Shown: piece by piece, positions 24,276 to 30,166 of the stretch
Numbering within the stretch: the stretch's first letter is position 1
How the letters are laid out: each line of letters opens with the position of its first letter
Assembly: GCF_009935845.1 (NCBI RefSeq)
Contig: NZ_QWEK01000018.1
Coordinates: forward strand, 1-64,000
Length of the DNA stretch: 64,000 bases
Reading direction: 5' to 3'
Origin: Pseudoflavonifractor sp. 524-17
GTDB taxonomy: Bacteria > Bacillota > Clostridia > Oscillospirales > Oscillospiraceae
Translations under genes and position numbers: made by a program
The notes under the pieces: model-generated
The model's input: the letters and a program-made list of their open reading frames with translations, nothing else
The model's database searches: none
What the model was told of the DNA's origin: nothing

Positions 24276-24345
24276 ATCAAACCACCTTGGTTTGTGTCAT
24301 AAGACAGTCCGTAACTTTCTGGGGTGGCGGGCTGTCTTATTTTTT
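24276..24345 (+). ncRNA. Predicted counter-transcribed RNA D (cassette 4)
   Basis: About 70 nt. The terminator is the best of the four: ATAAGACAGTCCG (24299-24311) pairs with CGGGCTGTCTTAT (24328-24340) over 13 bp, followed by TTTTTT. The loop contains AACTTTCTGGGG. It overlaps the RHH4 stop codon. Confidence 0.62.
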
Positions 24346-24510
24346 GATGTCCGGCTCCAACCGCTTGATCCCTCGCCGTATTGCCTCCATTTGGCTGATG
24401 CCTTCCTGTCTGGCGTATTGGTCAAGTATCTTTTTCCCTTCCTCATCTACTCGAACCGTCAGCTTATACGGCTTTGGGTTATCAGTGGGCCGTCCAGTCC
24501 GCGGGGACAT
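24337..24510 (-). CDS. CopG-like ribbon-helix-helix protein, cassette 4
   Basis: 57 residues: MSPRTGRPTDNPKP, strand YKLTVRVD, helix 1 EEGKKILDQYARQEG, helix 2 ISQMEAIRRGIKRLEPDIKK. Start has AGTGAGGTGATGAA before ATG. First gene of the array in transcription order, and too short for default ORF cut-offs. Family knowledge points to a dimeric repressor or antitoxin. An imperfect inverted repeat (TTTTGACGGTCA with TGACTGTCGAAA) flanks its -10 box and is a good operator candidate. Confidence 0.84.
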   Translation of the reverse strand: MSPRTGRPTDNPKPYKLTVRVDEEGKKILDQYARQEGISQMEAIRRGIKRLEPDIKK

Positions 24511-24537
24511 TTCATCACCTCACTTTCGACAGTCATA

Positions 24538-24566
24538 ATAATACACTAGTGACCGTCAAAAGTCAA
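24538..24566 (-). promoter_or_regulatory. Promoter and likely operator of RHH cassette 4
   Basis: TTGACT, 17 bases and TATTAT on the minus strand. The arms TTTTGACGGTCA and TGACTGTCGAAA (two mismatches) surround the -10 region. Confidence 0.7.
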
Positions 24567-24632
24567 CCTATTTTTACGCATCTTTTTGTATTTTGTATGT
24601 ATGTTTGCCTGTAACACTCATGGCAGTTCCAG

Positions 24633-24661
24633 TTGATCTTTGCAGGATGATATGGTATGCT
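24633..24661 (+). promoter_or_regulatory. Predicted promoter of the type I toxin mRNA
   Basis: Plus-strand TTGATC, 17 bases and TATGCT, each matching consensus at 4 of 6 positions. It would give a leader of about 100 bases before the toxin start, typical of type I toxins whose ribosome site is held in structure. Confidence 0.5.
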
Positions 24662-24769
24662 GACCATAGGAAAGGATTACCTTTCAGCGTTGCCATAAGG
24701 CAGGCGGCTTCTCCCCTGGACCAGGGGGCGGCTTCTGCTCCCTGATCTTAATGAAAGGGGGGCTGCCCA

Positions 24770-24850
24770 GTGAGTACATCAGAGGTCTTGCAGTTATGTC
24801 TCGTTATCATTGGTATCTGCGGCCTGTTCATCCAGGGTAAAAAGAAGTAA
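24770..24850 (+). CDS. Putative holin-like toxin (type I toxin, Fst/TxpA-like)
   Basis: 26 residues starting at GTG with AAAGGGGGG 7 bases upstream: MSTSEVLQLCLVIIGICGL, then FIQGKKK. A short polar N-terminus, one hydrophobic helix (about 7-21) and a Lys-rich end are the hallmarks of the small membrane toxins annotated as putative holin-like toxins in Firmicutes. They insert in the membrane and depolarise the cell when their antisense RNA is lost. The stop codon lies inside a strong terminator stem, and a convergent RNA is predicted on the other strand. The gene is too small for default ORF cut-offs. Confidence 0.8.
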   Translation: MSTSEVLQLCLVIIGICGLFIQGKKK

Positions 24851-24935
24851 CCGCCCCTCCTCCCACAGAGTGCGGTTACTTCTTTTTTAGTAATTTGTCC
24901 AGGGGCTGACCGTCTGCCGGCAACGCCCTTTCTGT
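24838..24935 (-). ncRNA. Predicted antisense RNA antitoxin of the holin-like toxin
   Basis: A strong promoter at 24942-24970 drives about 100 nt on the minus strand that end at the same hairpin that terminates the toxin mRNA, giving TTCTTTTT on this strand. Overlap with the toxin mRNA covers its last codons and terminator. Convergent transcription with a shared bidirectional terminator is the Fst/TxpA-RatA layout. The ends are inferred. Confidence 0.65.
24841..24888. terminator. Bidirectional terminator shared by toxin and antisense RNA
   Basis: A 14-bp perfect stem (AAAGAAGTAACCGC / GCGGTTACTTCTTT) with a 17-nt loop; T-runs follow on both strands. Confidence 0.9.
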
Positions 24936-24941
24936 ATGCTC

Positions 24942-24970
24942 AGTATAACCGCATCCCGCCCCGTTGTCAA
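24942..24970 (-). promoter_or_regulatory. Promoter of the antisense antitoxin RNA
   Basis: Minus-strand TTGACA, 17 bases and TATACT, near-consensus and clearly stronger than the toxin promoter, as expected for an antitoxin RNA in excess. Confidence 0.75.
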
Positions 24971-24992
24971 GGCCCGCAGCCCCTTTTTCCAC

Positions 24993-25021
24993 TTTACAAC
25001 GTCTGAAAACAATGCTATAAT
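24993..25021 (+). promoter_or_regulatory. Promoter of queT
   Basis: Plus-strand TTTACA, 17 bases and TATAAT; back to back with the antitoxin promoter. Confidence 0.75.
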
Positions 25022-25130
25022 CCCTCCCGACTGGTTTCCACATCCAGTCCAAGCGCGGCGCTGCCGCGTTCGTTCGGCGGGGCAGTCCCCCCGATCCGTT
25101 CTCTAAACAAAAAATGGGAGGAAACAGAAT
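25022..25130 (+). promoter_or_regulatory. Structured queT leader, possible preQ1 riboswitch (class III-like)
   Basis: The 100-base leader has three hairpins in a row (ACTGG/CCAGT; CGCGG/CCGCG; CGGCGGG/CCCCCCG), then an A-rich single strand (CTAAACAAAAAA) directly before the ribosome site TGGGAGG. A CCCTCCC at the leader start could mask that site. queT encodes a queuosine-precursor transporter, and class III preQ1 riboswitches are known upstream of queT in Faecalibacterium relatives. The class call rests on context and general shape, not on a covariance search. Confidence 0.45.
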
Positions 25131-25661
25131 ATGAAACACAGTTCCGTCAGGCAGATCACCCTGGCCGCCATGGTGGCGGCCCTGTACGCCGTCCTCAGCT
25201 ATTTTGGCAATCTATTCGGGCTGACCTACGGCCCCATTCAGTGCCGGTTCTCCGAGGCCCTGTGCGTACTGCCCTTTCTCTTTCCCGCCGCCGTCCCCGG
25301 CCTGTTCATCGGCTGTCTGGTCACCAACCTGATGAGCACCGTGGGCCCGCTGGACATTGTGCTGGGCTCCCTGGCCACCCTGCTGGCCGGGTATCTCACC
25401 GCCAAAATGCCCAGCCGCTGGCTGGCCCCGCTGCCGCCGGTGATCTGCAACGGCGTTATTGTGGGCGCCATGCTGGCCTGGTATGAGACTGGCTTCGGCC
25501 CCGGCTTCTGGGGCTTGTTCGCTTTCCACGGCGCCACGGTGGCCCTGGGCGAGCTGCTGGCCTGCTACATACTGGGCTCCCTGCTGCTGACAGCGCTGCC
25601 CAAGGTGCCTTACTTTCAGGCAATGATGCCGAAGATCCGCCTGGCCCCAAAGGGAAACTAG
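25131..25661 (+). CDS. queT: QueT-family queuosine-precursor transporter (ECF S-component)
   Basis: 176 residues with about six hydrophobic helices. Family hallmarks: RQITLAAMVAALYAVLSY at the start, GPIQCRFSEALCVLPFLFP (the RxSE motif) and GCLVTNLMSTVGPLDIVLGS. QueT proteins are the substrate-binding S-components of energy-coupling-factor transporters that import queuosine precursors for tRNA modification. It would need the shared ECF module encoded elsewhere. RBS GGGAGGAAACAGAAT lies before ATG. Regulated probably by the structured leader. Confidence 0.93.
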   Translation: MKHSSVRQITLAAMVAALYAVLSYFGNLFGLTYGPIQCRFSEALCVLPFLFPAAVPGLFIGCLVTNLMSTVGPLDIVLGSLATLLAGYLTAKMPSRWLAPLPPVICNGVIVGAMLAWYETGFGPGFWGLFAFHGATVALGELLACYILGSLLLTALPKVPYFQAMMPKIRLAPKGN

Positions 25662-25761
25662 AAATCCGCGCACGTTGATTGAATCAGAGCTTCCCGAGCG
25701 TTTTTATTCTCAACGGGAGAATGCTGGCATATCATTTTACTTTTTGTTGGGAGTTGTTTCT

Positions 25762-26166
25762 ATGAAGTACGAACTGACAAAAGCGCTGGAGACCGGAAAT
25801 GCGGTTATCGACCGGGAGCACGGAGAGCTGTTCCAGGCAGTCAACCGTTTAATGGATGCGTGCGGCAAGGGCCAGGGACGCACTGCGCTGGAGCCCTCCG
25901 TCAAATTCCTTCTGGACTATGTGGACCGGCACTTTTCTCACGAGGAGCAGCTCCAGCAAAAAAGCGGCTATCCCGGCATGGCCGCCCACAAGGCCTTTCA
26001 TGCGGGGTACACAAAGACGCTGCGGGAGATTGTATCTCAGATCCCCGCCGCCGGCCCCACGGTCGCGGACGTAGGGCGGCTGAACGGACACATCGCCGTT
26101 CTCATCGGCCATATCCGTACAGAGGATAAAAAGCTGGGCGGGTTTTTAAAGCAGTCCAGTTTATAA
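25762..26166 (+). CDS. Bacteriohemerythrin
   Basis: 134 residues from ATG reading MKYELTKALETGN; an in-frame extension upstream lacks a ribosome site. Diiron ligands match the four-helix hemerythrin pattern: VIDREHGELF (His), HFSHEEQLQQKSGYPGMAAHKAFH (His, Glu and two His; given as two motifs HFSHEEQL and HKAFH) and HIAVLIGHIRTEDKKL (His, Asp). It binds oxygen reversibly and in anaerobes probably supports oxygen sensing or scavenging. Single gene; terminator follows. Confidence 0.92.
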   Translation: MKYELTKALETGNAVIDREHGELFQAVNRLMDACGKGQGRTALEPSVKFLLDYVDRHFSHEEQLQQKSGYPGMAAHKAFHAGYTKTLREIVSQIPAAGPTVADVGRLNGHIAVLIGHIRTEDKKLGGFLKQSSL

Positions 26167-26175
26167 CCGGCGAGC

Positions 26176-26217
26176 GCCGCTGTCTCTTTTCGAGGAAGAG
26201 GGACAGCGGCTTTTCTT
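26176..26217 (+). terminator. Terminator after bacteriohemerythrin
   Basis: GCCGCTGTC pairs with GACAGCGGC, with a 17-nt loop and TTTTCTT after it. Confidence 0.82.
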
Positions 26218-26312
26218 CTGGGGAACCGCTGGTTTTTTGGGGAAAATTATGGTACAATACTCCGGTATCATAAACTTACCGGTTCTGATTTTATTTTAGG
26301 AGGTTTTCAGCC

Positions 26313-27182
26313 GTGAAAGTACGCAAGGCCGTCATTCCCGCCGCCGGGCTGGGCACCCGGATGCTCCCCGCCACCAAGACCGTGCCTAAAGAGATGCTGC
26401 CTATGGTGGACAAGCCGGTCATTCAGTATATCATCGAAGAGGCGGTTGCCGCCGGGATTGAGGATATCCTTATCGTCACCAACCGGGCCAAATCCGCCAT
26501 GGACGACTATTTTGACTATTACCCTGAACTGGAGACCCGTCTGAACCAGGCTGGGAAGGAGCGGGAGCTTATCGAGGTCCGCCGGGCCGCCGACCTGGCC
26601 AATATCTTCTACGTCCGGCAGAAGGAGACCAAGGGTCTGGGCCACGCCATCTGGCGTGCCAAGCGCTTTGTAGGGGACGAGCCCTTCGCCGTGCTGCTGG
26701 GGGACGACATCATGCGGGCCAAAAAGCCCGTCACGGCCCAGCTGGTGGAGGCCGCAGAAAAGTACAACGCCTGCGCGGTGGGGGTGCAGAAGGTGAGCAC
26801 CGAGGCCATCTCCAAGTACTCCTCCGTCAAGGTTTCCCCCCTGGAGGAGCGCATCTTCTCCGTCTCCGACATGAATGAGAAGCCCCGGCCGGAGCAGATT
26901 TTTTCCAACTACGCCATATTGGGCCGCTATGTCCTCACCCCCGCCATCTTTGGCATTCTGGAAAACGTCCGTCCCGGCTACGGCGGGGAGATCCAGCTTA
27001 CCGACGGCCTGCGGGAGCTGTGCCTCCGGGACAAGATGGTGGCGGTGGACTTTGAGGGCCGGCGCTATGACACCGGCAATCTCAACGGCTTTCTGGAGGC
27101 CACCATTGACTTTGCCCTGGATCACCCTGCCACCGGCCCCTGGCTCCGGCGCTTCATCCGGGAGAAGGCCGCACAGCTGTAA
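26313..27182 (+). CDS. galU: UTP-glucose-1-phosphate uridylyltransferase
   Basis: 289 residues, full length. GTG start with TTAGGAGGTTTTCAGCC upstream. Nucleotide-binding motif AAGLGTRMLPATKTVPKEM (about 9-27) with the signature Arg and Lys. VDKPVIQYIIEEAVAAGI and LGDDIMRA (metal Asp) follow, then the GYGGEIQLTD active-site loop. It makes UDP-glucose from UTP and glucose-1-phosphate for glycolipid, teichoic-acid and polysaccharide synthesis in the cytoplasm. Single gene with its own terminator. Confidence 0.96.
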   Translation: MKVRKAVIPAAGLGTRMLPATKTVPKEMLPMVDKPVIQYIIEEAVAAGIEDILIVTNRAKSAMDDYFDYYPELETRLNQAGKERELIEVRRAADLANIFYVRQKETKGLGHAIWRAKRFVGDEPFAVLLGDDIMRAKKPVTAQLVEAAEKYNACAVGVQKVSTEAISKYSSVKVSPLEERIFSVSDMNEKPRPEQIFSNYAILGRYVLTPAIFGILENVRPGYGGEIQLTDGLRELCLRDKMVAVDFEGRRYDTGNLNGFLEATIDFALDHPATGPWLRRFIREKAAQL

Positions 27183-27187
27183 CAACG

Positions 27188-27227
27188 AAGGGGAGGAACC
27201 GAAACCGGTTCCTCTCCTTATTTTTGC
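27188..27227 (+). terminator. Terminator after galU
   Basis: A 13-bp stem (AAGGGGAGGAACC / GGTTCCTCTCCTT) with a 7-nt loop and ATTTTTG. It ends at the stop codon of the convergent 96-residue gene. Confidence 0.88.
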
Positions 27228-27518
27228 TCAGCTAATCTGGATCTCCTTCATCTGGTCGGGAAAGAAGGCGTTGTCCAAATCATACTTGTTGTGGGAGGTA
27301 GAGTCCCGCAGAACCCGGCCCTCCAGGGAGTAGAAGCAGATAAACCGGCGGCCGTCCACCGTGCTCCAGTGCTCCACATCCCAGGTCAGATAGCCGTCCT
27401 CGTCGGTCTTCTTCTCCTTGAGGAAGAGATCCACCTGGCGGTTATTGAGCATCAGGTCAATCAGCCCCTGGCGGTCCACCTCCAACTCCTGCTTGTGTAC
27501 GGTATCATAGGCTTTCAT
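27228..27518 (-). CDS. Uncharacterised 96-residue protein
   Basis: No family recognised. Start ATG reads MKAYDTVHKQELEVDRQG with GGGGGAATC upstream; a TTG one codon earlier is possible. It is small, acidic and rich in aromatic residues (YLTWDVEHW, RFICFYSLEGRVL), looking like a compact alpha/beta protein. No signal or membrane segment. It may be transcribed from the GntR-family gene upstream, with an 83-base gap. Function unknown. Confidence 0.7.
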   Translation of the reverse strand: MKAYDTVHKQELEVDRQGLIDLMLNNRQVDLFLKEKKTDEDGYLTWDVEHWSTVDGRRFICFYSLEGRVLRDSTSHNKYDLDNAFFPDQMKEIQIS

Positions 27519-27601
27519 CAATGATTCCCCCCGTCTTTTTATTGACAGATCCTATTATAATGCCCCCAGGGCAAAACTGCAACCCCGGAAAACATCCGCC
27601 G

Positions 27602-28327
27602 CTACCGGCCCAGATCCCAGTTTTGCAGTGTGCGCAGGCGGTAGTACTCCGGGTTGAAATAGTGCGTATTGCACACCACCGGGTCGTCGGCCACATCGTA
27701 GAATACCTGGTGAGAGCAGTCAATGGCGGCGCCCTCCTCCATCTGCAAAATCTCCGCCAGCTCACCCTGCACCACCATAGGCTCATACTCGTTCAGGGCG
27801 TGGGCCACATCCCGGTTCATATAGTCCCGGATAAGCACATGGATATATCGAAAGCTCATATGCTCTACATCCCTGCGGATCAGATAGGCCGCGGGAACGC
27901 GCATCACGGTATAGACCGCCGGGTTCCCGTCGGCCAGATACATCAGGCGGTTGACCAGCACCTCTTCCCCGGGCTCCAGGTTCAGGATCTTGGCGTCCTC
28001 CTCCTCCGCGGGCTGCCACGCCTGGCTGAGCAGCTTAATGCTGGGCTGGCAGCCCTTGCGCTTGATGTACTCGGTGAAGTAGTAGCTGCGGTTCTCGTAG
28101 TCCAACGTGCTGGGATGGACGTAGTTGCCGGAACCGTGCCGCTTGGTGATATATCCCTCCAAAGCCAGCATCATCAGCGACTCCCGCAGGGTTACCAGGC
28201 TGATGCCCAGGCGGTTGGCCAGGGCCGCCTCCGAGGGCAGCTTGTTCTTCTCAAAGGTCTCTGTGCGGAAAATTTCCAGTATTTTGTTCTTAATGGCTAC
28301 ATAGGCGCTGTAATTGGTTCTTGACAT
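27602..28327 (-). CDS. GntR-family regulator with UTRA sensor domain
   Basis: 241 residues from ATG with AGGGGGAAGAGC upstream. N-terminal winged helix (about 1-70): NKLPSEAALANRLGISLVTLRESLMML is the GntR helix-turn-helix, followed by GYITKRHGSGNYV, the wing. The C-terminal UTRA domain (about 90-240) includes EEVLVNRLMYLADGNPAVYTV, a ligand-binding fold of the HutC subfamily. A perfect 12-bp palindrome lies between its promoter and start, so autoregulation is likely. The regulated pathway is not evident from neighbours; the small gene downstream is unknown. Confidence 0.88.
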   Translation of the reverse strand: MSRTNYSAYVAIKNKILEIFRTETFEKNKLPSEAALANRLGISLVTLRESLMMLALEGYITKRHGSGNYVHPSTLDYENRSYYFTEYIKRKGCQPSIKLLSQAWQPAEEEDAKILNLEPGEEVLVNRLMYLADGNPAVYTVMRVPAAYLIRRDVEHMSFRYIHVLIRDYMNRDVAHALNEYEPMVVQGELAEILQMEEGAAIDCSHQVFYDVADDPVVCNTHYFNPEYYRLRTLQNWDLGR

Positions 28328-28401
28328 GCTCTCTTCCCCCTTCTGCATGGGACGGAATTACGCTGCATCACAGGAATCTTCATATCTCTATAATAATCCA
28401 A

Positions 28402-28445
28402 AACAGCGCTGTTACAACCATAACGCAAAAACTACAGAATGTCAA
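28402..28445 (-). promoter_or_regulatory. Promoter and palindromic operator of the GntR/UTRA gene
   Basis: Minus-strand TTGACA (28440-28445), 17 bases and TATGGT (28417-28422). The 12-bp perfect palindrome AACAGCGCTGTT (28402-28413) lies at the expected transcription start, a repressor position. Confidence 0.7.
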
Positions 28446-28494
28446 TATTGGACAAAAAATTTTACTTGTCTAAAAAATAACTATCGCTTTGCAC

Positions 28495-28525
28495 CAAAAA
28501 GCAGGGCCCGGTGAAAACCGGGCCC
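28495..28525 (-). terminator. Terminator after the 348-residue lipoprotein gene
   Basis: GGGCCCGGT and ACCGGGCCC form a perfect 9-bp stem around GAAA; minus-strand TGCTTTTTGG follows. Confidence 0.87.
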
Positions 28526-28545
28526 CGTTTAGCTTAGATTTATCC

Positions 28546-29592
28546 TTATTTTCCCCTGTACAGGTACTCCTGACCGCCGAAGAAAAAGGTCAGTTCCGCT
28601 TCGTTTCCCGTCACCGTCTTGGGCACTTCAATCAGATAGTAGAAATGCCGGGTGGTCAGGGGCGCGATGTCCTCATATCCGGAGAAACCGGCCCCGTCTT
28701 CCTCCTCCACCACCACAAATCCGGTGTAGGTGTATTTCCCTTGGTAGGTGGCCTTGATGCCTGCAAAGGTGTCCGCGTCCTTGGCGCTGCTCTGAAGGTT
28801 GGTGATGTCGTACTTCACCACCAGGTAAGTATTGCTGGCGCTGTCCACCTGGTAGTGCCGGTAGGAGCCGCTGGTATTGGAGGGAAGGAGATCGTCGGTA
28901 TACGCTATTCCGTTGAATACCATGGTGGCGAAGTCCTCCTTCTCCACCGTCTGCCCCACGGTGAGGGTGGGGGCGCTGCGCACCGTCTCTCCCACGGTGT
29001 AGTCGCAGGTATACTCGGTTCCGTTGACCTCCAGGTACAGCTTCAGCGCCCCCGCGTTCTCCGGGACGGAGACCGCGCAGTGGAAGCGCACCGCGGACAG
29101 GGGCGTGATATCGGCCCAGGTGTCCAAATCGCTTCCGTCGCCGCTCTCCACCACATAGAGGGCGTCGGTGTACTCGGTGCCGTCCGGCGCCACCGCCCGT
29201 ATGGTCATCCACTCACTGCAGCTCACCGCCGCCGTCCCGGTATTTACCGCGTCCAGCACCACATCTACATAGACCTTTCCGCTGTCGCTTTCGTAGTAAT
29301 AACCTCCCAGGGGGCTCTCCACCCGATTTCCAGAGGATACCTTCACCAGGGTAAAATCGGCGTAGTCCGCTTGGGTGTTCTCCGTGTCCAGGGTCAAGGG
29401 CTGTTCCTTCCCTGGCAGATCCATGCTTACCTCCGGCGCGGGGGACGCGCTCCCCTCCGGCGCGGGGGACGCGCTCCCCTCCGGCGCGCCGGACGCCGCC
29501 GGCGCCGGGGCGCCGCTCCCTCCGCAGGCGCTCAGACACACACACAGTGCCAGCGCCAAAAGGAGGTTTTTTCCCTGTCTTATTCCGCTCAT
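28546..29592 (-). CDS. Uncharacterised secreted lipoprotein with two beta-sandwich-like halves
   Basis: 348 residues. Lipobox LSAC follows a signal peptide; a low-complexity Ala/Pro/Gly linker (two copies of EGSASPAP, encoded by a 24-base direct repeat) leads to the mature part. Residues about 70-200 and 210-345 look like two related all-beta domains of the DUF4352/immunoglobulin-like kind, each with a KVYVDVVLDAVNTGTAAV or YLVVKYDITNLQSSAK strand. Each domain ends in a Pro-x-T/S-x-x-R-F/H-y phrase (ITPLSAVRFHC, IAPLTTRHFYY). It is anchored outside the membrane. Role unknown. RBS AAAGGAAGAGAGAA before ATG. Confidence 0.8.
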   Translation of the reverse strand: MSGIRQGKNLLLALALCVCLSACGGSGAPAPAASGAPEGSASPAPEGSASPAPEVSMDLPGKEQPLTLDTENTQADYADFTLVKVSSGNRVESPLGGYYYESDSGKVYVDVVLDAVNTGTAAVSCSEWMTIRAVAPDGTEYTDALYVVESGDGSDLDTWADITPLSAVRFHCAVSVPENAGALKLYLEVNGTEYTCDYTVGETVRSAPTLTVGQTVEKEDFATMVFNGIAYTDDLLPSNTSGSYRHYQVDSASNTYLVVKYDITNLQSSAKDADTFAGIKATYQGKYTYTGFVVVEEEDGAGFSGYEDIAPLTTRHFYYLIEVPKTVTGNEAELTFFFGGQEYLYRGK

Positions 29593-29772
29593 TTCTCTCT
29601 TCCTTTCTCTGGTTTTTGCCTAAGGGCAGATTCTTTTCATAATTATAGCGGTACAACGCCGAATTGTCAACTATTTCAGGATTTTGTTCTGCAATCCTGT
29701 CCTTCTTTTTTGTAAAATAGTCCCATAATTAAGAGTCCGCCTCCGGGCGGATTTCCAGACAGGGGGCGCTTC

Positions 29773-30072
29773 ATGTACTTGCCAGCCATCGGGAGTAAAA
29801 TCAGACAGCTGCGCCGGCAGCGGAATCTCTCACAGGTTGCCCTTGCCGCTCAGCTTGGCGTTTCCAAATCCGTTGTCAGCTCCTACGAAAACAGCGTACA
29901 CCTTCCCCCCTATGACATTTTGATTCAGCTGGCCCAAATCTTCGGGGTCAGCACCGACTATCTGCTGGGCGCCCCAAACAGCCGGACCATCAATGTGGAC
30001 GGCCTCACCGACAGCCAGGTAGAGGCTGTGGCTATGATTGTCAACGAACTGAAAACCGCGGGGAGAAAATAA
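29773..30072 (+). CDS. XRE-family helix-turn-helix regulator
   Basis: 99 residues. A Cro/C1-type DNA-binding domain occupies about 6-62: IGSKIRQLRRQRNLSQVALAAQLGVSKSVVSSYENS holds the helix-turn-helix (here noted as LSQVALAAQLGVS plus the recognition SKSVVSSYE), then LAQIFGVSTDYLLG closes the domain. The 30-residue tail (VDGLTDSQVEAVAMIVNELK) is a short amphipathic helix, perhaps for dimerisation. Single gene on the plus strand between two minus-strand units. Target unknown. Confidence 0.92.
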   Translation: MYLPAIGSKIRQLRRQRNLSQVALAAQLGVSKSVVSSYENSVHLPPYDILIQLAQIFGVSTDYLLGAPNSRTINVDGLTDSQVEAVAMIVNELKTAGRK

Positions 30073-30117
30073 CGGCTCGTATTTATTTTTTGCCGTTCCG
30101 CCTGTTCCCCACACAAA

Positions 30118-30152
30118 AAACCGTCCGGTCAGAATTTCTGACCGGACGGTTT
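30118..30152. terminator. Bidirectional terminator between XRE gene and gpsA
   Basis: A 15-bp perfect stem (AAACCGTCCGGTCAG and complement) around AATTT; A and T runs flank both sides. Confidence 0.88.
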
Positions 30153-30166
30153 CATGTCATTCTGTT

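Larger units (their letters stand above)
24120..24293. repeat. Direct repeat, copy 2 (cassette 3 upstream region)
   Basis: Partner of 23667-23840, same length. A stretch of over 60 bases around the 8-codon ORF differs at only a few positions. The distance between copies (453 bases) is the cassette period. Confidence 0.85.

Noticed and set aside
22981-24345. The recurring modules as a CRISPR array
   Set aside because: The units are 70-170 bases long, spaced by coding genes of about 450-base period, with no 25-40 base spacers and no cas genes.
22632-24510. RHH genes as antitoxins of ordinary type II toxin-antitoxin pairs
   Set aside because: No RelE/ParE-, MazF- or HicA-like toxin gene follows any of the four; the downstream space is non-coding or holds the 114-residue protein.
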